Assembly: GCF_900157385.1 (NCBI RefSeq)
Contig: NZ_LT717700.1
Coordinates: forward strand, 609,818 to 673,817
Source of the DNA: Mycobacterium terramassiliense
GTDB lineage: Bacteria > Actinomycetota > Actinomycetes > Mycobacteriales > Mycobacteriaceae
Length of the DNA: 64,000 bases
Direction: 5' to 3'
Part shown: piece after piece, positions 9,245-18,168 of the stretch
How the letters are laid out: each line of letters begins with the position of its first letter
How positions within the stretch are numbered: position 1 is the stretch's first letter
Notes under the pieces: generated by a model
Databases searched by the model: none
What the model was told of the DNA's origin: nothing
What the model saw: only the letters and a program-made list of their open reading frames with translations
Made by a program: the position numbers and the translations under genes

Positions 9245-10372
9245 TCAGCTACCGACCGCCAGGCCGACCTTCTGGAATTCCTTGAGGTCGCAATAACCGG
9301 CCTTGGCCATCGACCGGCGCAGGCCGCCGACCAGATTCAGGCTGCCGAACGGGTCGTCGGACGGACCGCCCAGCACCTGCCGCAGCGGCGGGCGCTCGCC
9401 GACGGCGATCTGCAGCAACGCCCCGCGCGGCAGGGACGGGTGCGCCGCCGCGGCGGGCCAGAACCATCCGCCGCCGAGCGCCTCGGCGGACTCGGCCAGC
9501 GGCGTGCCCAGCACCACCGCGTCGGCGCCGCACGCGATGGCCTTGGCCAGCTCGCCCGAGGTGTGGATGTCACCGTCAGCCAGCACGTGCACGTAGCGGC
9601 CGCCGGTCTCGTCGAGGTATTCGCGGCGCGCGGCCGCGGCGTCGGCGATCGCGGTGGCCATCGCCACATTGATCCCCAGCACCTCGTCGCTGGTGGTCAC
9701 GCCCCGGGTGGAGCCGTAGCCGACGATCACGCCGGCGGCGCCGGTGCGCATCAGGTGCAGCGCCGTGCGGTGGTCGAGCACCCCGCCGGCGACCACGGGG
9801 ACGTCGAGCTCGGAGATGAAGGTCTTCAGGTTCAGCGGCTCACCGTCGCTGGCCACCCGTTCGGCCGAGACGATGGTGCCCTGGATGACCAGCAGGTCGA
9901 TCCCGGCCTGCAGCAGCGCCGGGGTCAGCGCCTGCGCGTTTTGCGGGCTGACCCGCACCGCGGTGGTGACGCCCGCCTCGCGGATGCGCGCGACCGCCGA
10001 GCCCAGCAGTTCGGGGTCCAGCGGCGCGGCGTGCAGCTCCTGCAGCAGCCGGATCGCCGCCGACGGCTCCGGCTCCTTTTCGGCGGCCTCGAGCAGCTGC
10101 GCGATCTTGGCCTCGACGTCGGCGTGGCGGCCGATCAGCCCCTCGCCGTTGAGCACGCCCAGCCCGCCGAGGCGGCCCAGCTCGATGGCGAACTCCGGCG
10201 ACACCAGCGCGTCGGTCGGATGCGCGATGACTGGGATCTCGAACCGGTAGGCGTCCAGCTGCCACGCCGTCGATACGTCCTGGGACGAGCGGGTGCGCCG
10301 CGACGGCACGATGCTGATCTCGGACAGTTCATAGGTGCGACGGGCGGCGCGGCCCATCCCGATCTCGACCAT
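9245..10372 (-). CDS. guaB3: GuaB3 family IMP dehydrogenase-related protein
   Basis: A 375-residue TIM-barrel protein of the IMP dehydrogenase/GMP reductase superfamily, lacking the CBS domains. It matches Rv3410c from the first residue (MVEIGMG) and has the same length. GuaB3 is the actinobacterial paralogue; its role in purine metabolism is less certain than that of GuaB2. The ATG at 10372 is 15 bp after the guaB2 stop. A GTG at 10390 would overlap that stop as GTGA and add six residues, so translational coupling is possible either way. It is co-transcribed with guaB2. Confidence 0.93.
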   Translation of the reverse strand: MVEIGMGRAARRTYELSEISIVPSRRTRSSQDVSTAWQLDAYRFEIPVIAHPTDALVSPEFAIELGRLGGLGVLNGEGLIGRHADVEAKIAQLLEAAEKEPEPSAAIRLLQELHAAPLDPELLGSAVARIREAGVTTAVRVSPQNAQALTPALLQAGIDLLVIQGTIVSAERVASDGEPLNLKTFISELDVPVVAGGVLDHRTALHLMRTGAAGVIVGYGSTRGVTTSDEVLGINVAMATAIADAAAARREYLDETGGRYVHVLADGDIHTSGELAKAIACGADAVVLGTPLAESAEALGGGWFWPAAAAHPSLPRGALLQIAVGERPPLRQVLGGPSDDPFGSLNLVGGLRRSMAKAGYCDLKEFQKVGLAVGS

Positions 10373-10386
10373 GGCCAGTTCGCTGT

Positions 10387-12114
<1,728 letters not shown>

Positions 12115-12133
12115 CTATGACGGCCCCCCTGCG

Positions 12134-12139
12134 TAGGCT
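12134..12139 (+). promoter_or_regulatory. -10 box of a leaderless promoter
   Basis: TAGGCT ends 6 nt before the GTG start at 12146, as expected for a leaderless mycobacterial transcript (TANNNT). Confidence 0.5.
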
Positions 12140-12145
12140 AGGGGC

Positions 12146-12559
12146 GTGCGTGACCACCTCCCGCCGGGTTTGCCACCCGACCCGTTCGCCGACGACCCCT
12201 GCGATCCGTCGGCGGCGCTCGAGGCCGTCGAGCCGGGACAACCGTTGGATCAGCAGGAGCGCATGGCGGTCGAGGCCGACCTGGCCGATCTGGCCGTGTA
12301 CGAGGCCCTGTTGGCGCACAAGGGCATTCGCGGACTGGTGGTGTGCTGCGACGAATGCCAGCAGGATCACTACCACGACTGGGACATGTTGCGGGCCAAC
12401 CTGCTGCAGCTACTGATCGACGGAACGGTCCGCCCGCACGAGCCCGCCTATGACCCCGAACCCGACTCCTACGTCACGTGGGACTACTGCCGGGGATACG
12501 CCGACGCCTCGCTCAACGAAGCGACGTCGTCAGACGCGGACGGCTTCCACCGCCGCTAG
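12146..12559 (+). CDS. DUF5319 family protein (Rv3412 type)
   Basis: A 137-residue acidic cytosolic protein of unknown function, conserved next to guaB2 in mycobacteria. It has a Pro/Asp-rich N-terminus, a helical middle, and two Cys/His-rich spots (CCDECQQDHYHDW at about 70-82 and WDYCRGYAD later) that could bind metal. It starts at GTG 12146 directly behind a TANNNT box, so it is probably translated from a leaderless message. Its stop codon lies inside the first unit of a 55-bp tandem duplication. Confidence 0.85.
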   Translation: MRDHLPPGLPPDPFADDPCDPSAALEAVEPGQPLDQQERMAVEADLADLAVYEALLAHKGIRGLVVCCDECQQDHYHDWDMLRANLLQLLIDGTVRPHEPAYDPEPDSYVTWDYCRGYADASLNEATSSDADGFHRR

Positions 12560-12660
12560 GTCGATGGCGGCGACCCGCCACACCCGGCTCCGCCACGCTC
12601 GCGATCGCCGCTAGGTCGATGGCGGCGACCCGCCACACCCGGCTCCGCCGCGCTCGCGAT
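12551..12660. repeat. 55-bp tandem duplication at the end of the DUF5319 gene
   Basis: Two head-to-tail 55-bp units, 12551-12605 and 12606-12660, differ at one base. Each begins CGCCGCTAGG, so the gene's stop codon is copied, and a partial third unit starts CGCCGTTAGG at 12661. It fills the gap between DUF5319 and rsdA. It looks like a recent slippage or recombination product. Confidence 0.9.
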
Positions 12661-12665
12661 CGCCG

Positions 12666-13478
12666 TTAGGGCGTTTCGTCCGGTGCCGCCGAGGACGGCG
12701 TGGACGAGTGGCCGTGATGCCGGTGCCGACCCGAGGACGGGCTCGTCGAGGGAGTCACCGTGGGGCTTGCCGGGCTCGTCGATGCGTTCGGCGTCGGAGC
12801 CGTCGTGCTGGCCACTGTCGGCGGCGTGGTCGTCGGACTGGGCGACACCGGCGACGTCGACGAAGCGGCCGGCGCCTTGGGCTTTGGCGCGGCGGGCGGC
12901 ACCGTCGCGTTCGGGTTGCGCGCTTCCACCCGGGTGTTGAGCAGGTTCACCTCGTCCAGCAGGTCGTTCCTGCTGGCCCCGTCGTTCATCGATTGGACCG
13001 TGGTGCTGACCTGGGCCAGCTGATTCTGGGCCTGCGTCCACTGACCCTGGTCGATCATTTGCTGAACCTTCGCCAGTTCGGCCTTCGCGGACAGCTCGAT
13101 CTGGCTGTCGTTGACCCTCGGCTGGTCGAAGAACATCGCGTGCATCCCGTACAGCGCGTCCCCGGGACGGGCCTCGACCACCATGGCGCCAAACCCGCTC
13201 AGCGCCAGCAAGGTCGCGGCGACCGACCCGACCGTCGCCAGGCCGCGGCGCGCGCGCCTGCGCTCGGCGAGCCCGATGTGCAGCGCTTCGATCGCCTCCT
13301 CCGGCGACACCAGCGCGCTGGCCGGCGGCCACCGCAGGTCGTCGCGCCAGTCCTCCAGCAGGACGGCGAGCGCTTCGAAATTGGGGTCGTCGGCGTCGTC
13401 GAGGTCCACCGAGCTGCGTTCGGCCAACGCGTCGAGCAGCAGGTCGGTGCGCGCGAACTCATCCAAAGATTCAGGCAT
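12666..13478 (-). CDS. rsdA: Anti-sigma-D factor
   Basis: A 270-residue membrane anti-sigma factor. The N-terminal cytoplasmic part (about 1-85) holds the sigma-binding segment; a transmembrane helix follows (GLATVGSVAATLLALSGFGAMVV). The outer part ends in about 90 residues rich in Pro, Ser and Thr, which differ freely between species. In M. tuberculosis RsdA binds SigD and is degraded to release it. The gene overlaps sigD: the ATG at 13478 lies within the sigD stop region (8-bp overlap), so the pair is translationally coupled. A GTG two codons upstream (13484) is an alternative start. Confidence 0.92.
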   Translation of the reverse strand: MPESLDEFARTDLLLDALAERSSVDLDDADDPNFEALAVLLEDWRDDLRWPPASALVSPEEAIEALHIGLAERRRARRGLATVGSVAATLLALSGFGAMVVEARPGDALYGMHAMFFDQPRVNDSQIELSAKAELAKVQQMIDQGQWTQAQNQLAQVSTTVQSMNDGASRNDLLDEVNLLNTRVEARNPNATVPPAAPKPKAPAASSTSPVSPSPTTTPPTVASTTAPTPNASTSPASPTVTPSTSPSSGRHRHHGHSSTPSSAAPDETP

Positions 13479-14046
13479 AGTCACCCGCCGCGACGATTTC
13501 GGATTTGAGCCGTGACAGCGCCCGGTGCTGGGCCACGCGGACCGCTCCGGTGGTGCTGCCGACGGCGGCGGCGGTCTCCTCGGCGGACAGCCCGACGACC
13601 ACGCGCAGGATCAGGATCTCGCGCTGCTTGGCGGGCAGGATCTCGAGCAATTCGTTCATGCGGCTGACCGAATCGGCCTCGATGGCCCGCTGTTCCGGCC
13701 CCGCCTCGGGAGACCAGCGCTCCGGAACGGTCTCCGCGGGGTAGGCGCGGTCACGGCCGGCCGCCCGGTGGGCATCGGCGATCTTGTGCGCCGCGATGCC
13801 ATACAGGAAAGCCAGGAACGGGCGCCCGCGCTCGCGGTACCGCGGCAGCGCCGTGATGGTGGCCAAACACACCTCCTGAGCCACGTCGTCTGCTGAAAGG
13901 CCACCCCGTTCGACTGTGCCGACGCGCGCCCGGCAATATCGCACGACGATCGGACGGATGGTCTCCAGCACCTCCCGTAGGGCGTTCCGGTCTCCCGCCA
14001 CGGCCTCCGCAACCACAGCGTCGAGACGTTCCCCTTGAATTGTCAT
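13471..14046 (-). CDS. sigD: ECF-type RNA polymerase sigma factor SigD
   Basis: A 191-residue alternative sigma factor. Region 2 is at about 20-90 (DDVAQEVCLATITALPRYRERGRPFLAFLYGIAAH), region 4 at about 135-185 (LPAKQREILILRVVVGLSAEETAAAVGSTTGAVR). It is followed and overlapped by its anti-sigma rsdA. The first ATG is used as start. The preceding in-frame codons (VSPRCVPFVTLEIPPS) resemble the annotated N-terminus of M. tuberculosis SigD, so translation may begin at TTG 14064 or further up; a TAA and the lack of ATG/GTG/TTG limit how far. A GGAG lies 12 nt before the ATG. Confidence 0.92.
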   Translation of the reverse strand: MTIQGERLDAVVAEAVAGDRNALREVLETIRPIVVRYCRARVGTVERGGLSADDVAQEVCLATITALPRYRERGRPFLAFLYGIAAHKIADAHRAAGRDRAYPAETVPERWSPEAGPEQRAIEADSVSRMNELLEILPAKQREILILRVVVGLSAEETAAAVGSTTGAVRVAQHRALSRLKSEIVAAGDYA

Positions 14047-14127
14047 CGACGGCGGTATCTCCAACGTTACGAATGGGACACATCGCGGGCTAACTGTCGA
14101 AATGACAATAACGGGCCGAAGGCCGAT

Positions 14128-14958
14128 TTAAGCGCAACGCCACGCGCCCCCGGCGCGCCGCACCTGGCCTGCGCAGATATCGCGAATTTCGCGCAGTTTT
14201 TGTGCCGAAAACGTGACACTTTCGATGTCGATCAGCAAGCAAGCCAACGCCCAGCGAAGCGGTGTCAGGCCCAGGCGGCCGGCGGCGTCCAGCGCCGCCT
14301 CCGCGACCGCGCGGGCCCGCTCGTTCGCGCCGGCACTGCACAGCGCGGCGGCCAGCACCACGTCGCTTTTCACCCGGTGCCGAGCCGACGCCGGGCCCAT
14401 CGCGCCGGCCAGCTCCACCGCCTCCTCGGCGTGCCGGACGGCCGATGCGCCGTCGCCGGAGGCCATCGCCAGCTCGGCGGCCACCCACCCTCGGCGCACC
14501 GGCAGCCGGTCGGGGACCGCACCGGGCGCCAGTTCCACGCGACGCAACAACGTTGCGGCGGCGGCGAACCGGCCGATGCCCAGCGCGTCGGCGGCAAGCC
14601 CGATCAGCGCGTCGGCGCGGGCCTCGGGATCCCCGCCGGCCAGCGCCATCGCGCGCCCGTCCCAGCCCCGCGCCAACGTGTGCCAGCCGAGCTGGCGCAG
14701 GAACGACCCCTGGGTGCTGTGCGCCAACGACACCCACCGACCATCCGTGACGCTGCGCCGCAGCACCGCCAGGTCGCGGTAGGCGCTGCCGTAGCGGCCC
14801 TGCCCGCCCGCCGCGACGGCGCGCAGCCACAGTTGCTCCGGGCCGGTCGCGGCAGGCAGCGGCCAGCTTCCGGGCCGGTCCCCGAACGCGGCGGCGGCCA
14901 GTGTGCGCTGAATCACCGAAGTGTGACGAGTTTCAATCACGGTGATAGTAGTAAACAC
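14128..14958 (-). CDS. Conserved hypothetical protein with TPR-like helices (Rv3415c type)
   Basis: A 276-residue Ala/Leu/Arg-rich protein without membrane segments. Repeated helix pairs (for example …AVRHAEEAVELAGAMG… and …AVAEAALDAAGRLG…) suggest a tetratricopeptide-like scaffold, but no catalytic motif is visible. It matches the gene found between sigD and whiB3 in M. tuberculosis. Start is GTG 14958. The function is unknown; position suggests a role near stress regulation, which is only a guess. Confidence 0.82.
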   Translation of the reverse strand: MFTTITVIETRHTSVIQRTLAAAAFGDRPGSWPLPAATGPEQLWLRAVAAGGQGRYGSAYRDLAVLRRSVTDGRWVSLAHSTQGSFLRQLGWHTLARGWDGRAMALAGGDPEARADALIGLAADALGIGRFAAAATLLRRVELAPGAVPDRLPVRRGWVAAELAMASGDGASAVRHAEEAVELAGAMGPASARHRVKSDVVLAAALCSAGANERARAVAEAALDAAGRLGLTPLRWALACLLIDIESVTFSAQKLREIRDICAGQVRRAGGAWRCA

Positions 14959-15305
14959 TTCGTGGTGTCCGTGTTACCGAACTGTTAATCACCATCCGCC
15001 ACGTACTAATTACTCCGGCCACCACCCCGGCCGCTGAGCTGGGGAATCGCGGCTGGGCCAACTGCCTGGTAGCACGGCTTTCGGTCGTCAAATGGGTGGC
15101 AGATGAACGGCGAGTTAAATTTGCTACAACGCTTACATACTTTGCCAACCTAAGTGGCTATTGACGGAAATTCGTCCGCGCCCCTAAGTTCTAACTCTGT
15201 CGGGTAGTCATCGGTGACGCCACTCCAAAATCAGTTGCACAACCGCTTTTCGGGCGCTTCGCGACCTGTCCTTCTGGGCGTGCCGTGCAGAGAGGGAACG
15301 ATCCA
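14959..15305. other. Long divergent intergenic region upstream of whiB3
   Basis: 347 bp with no ORF and lower GC than its surroundings separate the Rv3415c-type gene from whiB3. Its length and AT-rich patches (around 14940-15010 and 15110-15200) fit a complex whiB3 control region with a long 5' leader. I could not assign -35/-10 boxes or an operator with confidence. A weak AGAGAGGGAA sequence ahead of the whiB3 ATG can serve as ribosome binding site. Confidence 0.5.
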
Positions 15306-15614
15306 ATGCCACAGCCTGAGCAGCTACCCGGGCCCAACGCCGACATCTGGAACTGGCAACTGCAAGGCCTGTGCCGCGGCGTCGACTCGTCGATGTTCTT
15401 CCACCCCGACGGCGAGCGCGGCCGCGCTCGGATGCAGCGCGAGCAGCGCGCCAAGGAAATGTGCCGGCAGTGCCCTGTCATCCAGGAGTGCCGTTCGCAC
15501 GCGCTGGAAGTCGGTGAGCCCTATGGCGTCTGGGGCGGGCTGTCGGAAGCCGAGCGCGACATGCTCCTCAAGGGCGACATCGGCCGCAGCCGCGGCATCC
15601 GGCGCTCGGCCTAG
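15306..15614 (+). CDS. whiB3: Redox-sensing iron-sulfur transcription factor WhiB3
   Basis: A 102-residue WhiB protein. Cys23, Cys53, Cys56 and Cys62 (CxxC plus two outer cysteines) bind a [4Fe-4S] cluster; the G-V-W-G-G turn is at 74-78, and a basic C-terminal tail (RSRGIRR) binds DNA. In M. tuberculosis WhiB3 senses NO, O2 and intracellular redox state and controls polyketide lipid synthesis. Start is the ATG after AGAGAGGGAACGATCCA. It is the last backbone gene before the accessory block; a hairpin follows its stop. Confidence 0.96.
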   Translation: MPQPEQLPGPNADIWNWQLQGLCRGVDSSMFFHPDGERGRARMQREQRAKEMCRQCPVIQECRSHALEVGEPYGVWGGLSEAERDMLLKGDIGRSRGIRRSA

Positions 15615-15627
15615 ACCGGCCCCTTTT

Positions 15628-15652
15628 CCCCTAGCCGCTGCGCGGCTGGGGG
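15628..15652 (+). terminator. 11-bp hairpin terminator after whiB3
   Basis: CCCCTAGCCGC (15628-15638), a TGC loop, then GCGGCTGGGGG (15642-15652) form an 11-bp stem with one G-T pair. A second short hairpin, CCCGC-TAC-GCGGG, lies at 15666-15678. Located between convergent genes, they may act in both directions. Confidence 0.6.
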
Positions 15653-15703
15653 TGCCCCACCTCATCCCGCTACGCGGGCCGCATCGTCGCCGGGCCGCCC
15701 GGC

Positions 15704-16123
15704 TCAGCTCGCCTCGCCGGTCTCCACCGTCCACTGCGCGTATTCGTTTCCGGCCGAGAGGTCCCAGAACGTCGAGGTGTGCAGGGAGCCATCGTCTCCG
15801 AATTTGTAGATCTCGATGCTCTGAATGACCGCCGATTCGCCGTTCACGGTGCCCGAGTTGCGGATGACGGCCGCGCCGGTCGCGCCGCACACCTGGAGCA
15901 GATCGATGCCCAGCTTCCACTCGGCGTTCGGCGAGGCGTCCCACACCTCCCCCATGACGTCCCACCCGCGCTTCACCGGCGTGCCGACGGGGTCTTCCAT
16001 CGTGACCTCACCGGGCACGACGCGCTTCCAGTGCGCGAGCCACGCCTCCTTGTCACCGGCGTTCCACAACTCCACGTGGCGCTCGACCGCGGCGCGGATC
16101 TCCTCGGCCTTGGGTGCTGACAT
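15704..16123 (-). CDS. SnoaL/NTF2-like protein
   Basis: A 139-residue protein with the alpha+beta cone of the NTF2/SnoaL superfamily: an N-terminal helix (AAVERHVELWNAGDKEAWLAHW), the family's typical acidic/aromatic pocket (TMEDPVGTP), then beta strands ending in STFWDLS. Such proteins are small cyclases, isomerases, hydratases or ligand binders; steroid delta-isomerase is one relative. The exact reaction cannot be told. It is a single gene on the minus strand at the left edge of the accessory block, convergent with whiB3. Confidence 0.75.
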   Translation of the reverse strand: MSAPKAEEIRAAVERHVELWNAGDKEAWLAHWKRVVPGEVTMEDPVGTPVKRGWDVMGEVWDASPNAEWKLGIDLLQVCGATGAAVIRNSGTVNGESAVIQSIEIYKFGDDGSLHTSTFWDLSAGNEYAQWTVETGEAS

Positions 16124-16233
16124 CTCGTCCTCCTAGCGCGGTCCCCACCCGCGATCAGCATGGCGCGCAGGGGCGAATTTGCATAGGGCGCCGGGTCCGT
16201 TTCGACCTTCGCCAATCGGGGTAAATCCGGCCA

Positions 16234-16962
16234 ATGAATAAGGGCTTGGTGTCTGCCGCCGCGGCGCTGACCGCCACAATCGCACCATTAGCTGCGTGTG
16301 CAAACCAGAGCGGTAACCAGTCCACCGCGTCGTCCAGCGCGCCGCCGGGCACCGAGCGGATGACCACCCAGGTGAAAAGCGCCGACGGGACTCAGGTCGC
16401 CAACGCCACCTTCGATTTCGCGAACGGCTACGCGACGGTGACGGTGGAGGCCGGGCCCAACCAGGTCCTGAGCCCCGGTTTCCACGGGCTGCAGATCCAC
16501 GCGGTGGGCAGATGCGAGGCCGACTTCAGCTCCGCGGGGAGCGTCTATCAGGCGCCGGGCCACACGGGTTATCCCGCCAGCGGCGACCTGACGGCGTTGC
16601 AGGTGCGCTCCGATGGCTCGGCGAAACTCGTCACCACCACCAACTCGTTCACCGCCGCGGACCTGCGAAACAGCTCCGGCACCGCGCTGGTCATCCACCA
16701 GGACGCCGACAACCTCGGCAACGCTCCCACCGGCGAGTCGAGCAAGCGCATTGCCTGCGGGGTGATCGCCGCGGCGGCCGCGACGACGACCTCGTCGACC
16801 ACGGAGACAACGAGCGTCACCACCGTCACGACCACGACCGCCGTGCCGCCGCCGTCGACGAGCACCAGCACCAGCACCGTCACGGTCACCAGCTCTCCGA
16901 CGGTCACGTCGACGCCGAGCTATACCGTGACGACCCCTCCTAGCCTTCCCCCCAGCCGCTGA
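16234..16962 (+). CDS. SodC-like lipoprotein lacking most Cu/Zn ligands
   Basis: A 242-residue exported lipoprotein: signal peptide with lipobox LAAC (Cys22), then a Cu/Zn superoxide dismutase fold at about 45-178 resembling mycobacterial SodC (GFHGLxIH…, VPGHTGxPASGDL, RxACGVI). Cys94 and Cys175 can form the usual disulfide. The first copper histidine is Gln87 (GLQIH rather than GLHIH), and the GHYH segment carrying copper/zinc histidines is SVYQ (103-106). His89, His110 and His155 remain. Dismutase activity is therefore unlikely. Residues about 180-242 are a Thr/Ser/Val/Pro tail resembling a cell-wall spacer. The triplet-repeat gene follows after 14 nt, possibly in the same operon. Confidence 0.85.
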   Translation: MNKGLVSAAAALTATIAPLAACANQSGNQSTASSSAPPGTERMTTQVKSADGTQVANATFDFANGYATVTVEAGPNQVLSPGFHGLQIHAVGRCEADFSSAGSVYQAPGHTGYPASGDLTALQVRSDGSAKLVTTTNSFTAADLRNSSGTALVIHQDADNLGNAPTGESSKRIACGVIAAAAATTTSSTTETTSVTTVTTTTAVPPPSTSTSTSTVTVTSSPTVTSTPSYTVTTPPSLPPSR

Positions 16963-16976
16963 GCCTGCCGACCGAC

Positions 16977-17342
16977 GTGGTCGATCCGGTGAGTGGCAAC
17001 GGCGATCTGGTCCACCCCGAAAACCCGGGGGCGAACGTCGCGGTCGTCGGGTCGGTGGGGACCGTGGCCAGCGCCGCCGTCGCGGGGTCGGCGGGGACCG
17101 TGGCCAGCGCCGCCGTGGCCGGGTCGGCGGCGACCGTGGCCAGCGCCGCCGTGGCCGGATCGATCGCCACGGCCGGCAGCGCGGCCATCGCGGGCAGCAT
17201 CGCGTGCGTGGCGTGCGCCTTCTGCAAGCGTTGTGTCGCGTGCCTGGGCTGCTTCGGCTGCACCAATTGCGTCGGGTGCGTCGGGTGCTACAACTGCTCG
17301 GGCGTGCGGTTCGCCGCCGGGCTTCGCGACGTGCACGTCTGA
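16977..17342 (+). CDS. Tripeptide-repeat protein with an 11-cysteine CxxC ladder
   Basis: A 121-residue protein I do not recognise. Residues 25-108 form 28 consecutive triplets. Their middle residue is Ser, Thr, Val or Ile up to residue 74, then Cys at 77, 80, 83, 86, 89, 92, 95, 98, 101, 104 and 107. The first part repeats a 12-residue unit four times (28-75; consensus GTVASAAVAGSA), uncharged and made of small residues. Third codon positions are almost all G or C in this frame, less so in the others, which supports coding. Start GTG 16977 follows the SodC-like gene by 14 nt and lacks a clear ribosome site. Every-third-residue cysteines could line one face of an extended helix to bind metal or form disulfides. 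Confidence 0.7.
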   Translation: MVDPVSGNGDLVHPENPGANVAVVGSVGTVASAAVAGSAGTVASAAVAGSAATVASAAVAGSIATAGSAAIAGSIACVACAFCKRCVACLGCFGCTNCVGCVGCYNCSGVRFAAGLRDVHV

Positions 17343-17358
17343 GACCCGTTGGCGGGTC
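17343..17358. terminator. Small hairpin between convergent genes
   Basis: GACCCG-TTGG-CGGGTC forms a 6-bp stem with a 4-nt loop immediately after the triplet-repeat gene and overlaps the last bases of the opposing gene. It is a weak candidate for a bidirectional terminator. Confidence 0.35.
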
Positions 17359-17635
17359 AGAGATTTGTCGGCTCGTCGAGCGTGCCGGGTTCGCGCGGCG
17401 CACGACCGGTGAGCAGCAGGTGCATCTTGGTGGCGTCCCGTGCGGCGGCGACGGCGGCCCGCACGTGCCACTCGTCACCGTCCGTCGTATAGGCGACCAT
17501 CTGCCGGGCGGCAAAGCTGTAGAGCGACTGGATCATCGGCAGGTTCCTCTTGGCGGCCACGTCGGCGATCCACAGGTAGCTCGAGGCCTGCCTGAGGGCT
17601 TCGGCCAACTGCGGTTCGGGGACCACAAAAGACAC
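17357..17635 (-). CDS. Small conserved-looking hypothetical protein
   Basis: A 92-residue, mostly helical soluble protein with no recognised domain. GC3 is high in this frame, and the amphipathic helices (AEALRQASSYLWIADVAAK and HVRAAVAAARDATKMHLLL) look like a real protein. Start GTG 17635. A short inverted repeat CATTCC-N8-GGAATG lies just upstream (17643-17662) and could be an operator. It converges on the triplet-repeat gene. Confidence 0.6.
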   Translation of the reverse strand: MSFVVPEPQLAEALRQASSYLWIADVAAKRNLPMIQSLYSFAARQMVAYTTDGDEWHVRAAVAAARDATKMHLLLTGRAPREPGTLDEPTNL

Positions 17636-17741
17636 GCTCGCACATTCCGATGCGTGGGAATGCGGCCGGCACGCGGCTCATACGCCTCTCCTATTTTTGC
17701 CGTGATCGGCGAAGGCCACGCCGAGGGCGGCCCGACGCCCC

Positions 17742-17747
17742 TACTGT
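17742..17747 (+). promoter_or_regulatory. -10 box of a leaderless promoter
   Basis: TACTGT ends 6 nt before the ATG at 17754, the leaderless spacing. Confidence 0.45.
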
Positions 17748-17753
17748 GCTGAC

Positions 17754-18155
17754 ATGCAGACGGTGCTGTTCACACTCGGGTTGGTCCTGTTCCTCGTCGG
17801 CTTGCTCACCGGGTTCGCCATCCCCGCATTGCGGAACCCGCGCATGGCGCTGTCCAGCCACCTCGAGGCGGTGCTCAACGGCATGTTCCTGGTGCTGCTC
17901 GGCCTGCTCTGGCCACACCTGCACTTGCCCTGCGCGTGGGGAGTGACGGCGGTAGGACTGATCGTCTACGCCGCGTATGCGAACTGGTTGGCGACGCTGC
18001 TCGCCGCCGCCTGGGGCGCCGGCCGCAAACTCGCGCCGATCGCGGCGAGCGACCACGTGGCCTCGGCGGGAAAGGAAGCGTTCGTCAGCTTTCTGTTGGT
18101 GTCGCTCGCGGTGTCGATCGTGGTCGGCGTGGTCATCGTCATCGTCGGGCTCTGA
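17754..18155 (+). CDS. Hydroxylaminobenzene-mutase-like integral membrane protein
   Basis: A 133-residue protein with four predicted membrane helices (about 3-24, 40-60, 63-88, 108-132). The first loop, GFAIPALRNPRMALSSHLEAVLNGMFLVLLGLLW, resembles HabA/HabB-type mutases, which convert hydroxylaminobenzene to 2-aminophenol. Annotated relatives in actinobacteria are mostly uncharacterised, so the reaction is tentative. It is convergent with the ferritin-like diiron gene (13 bp apart); amine N-oxygenation followed by hydroxylamine rearrangement would be a coherent pair. Probably leaderless. Confidence 0.65.
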   Translation: MQTVLFTLGLVLFLVGLLTGFAIPALRNPRMALSSHLEAVLNGMFLVLLGLLWPHLHLPCAWGVTAVGLIVYAAYANWLATLLAAAWGAGRKLAPIAASDHVASAGKEAFVSFLLVSLAVSIVVGVVIVIVGL

Positions 18156-18168
18156 CGACCACGACCCT

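Noticed and set aside
16940..17266. A minus-strand repetitive frame (DPATAALATVPA units) opposite the cysteine-ladder gene
   Set aside because: The DNA repeat produces repeats in every frame. Third-position GC is far better in the plus frame, and only that frame gives the regular cysteine ladder.
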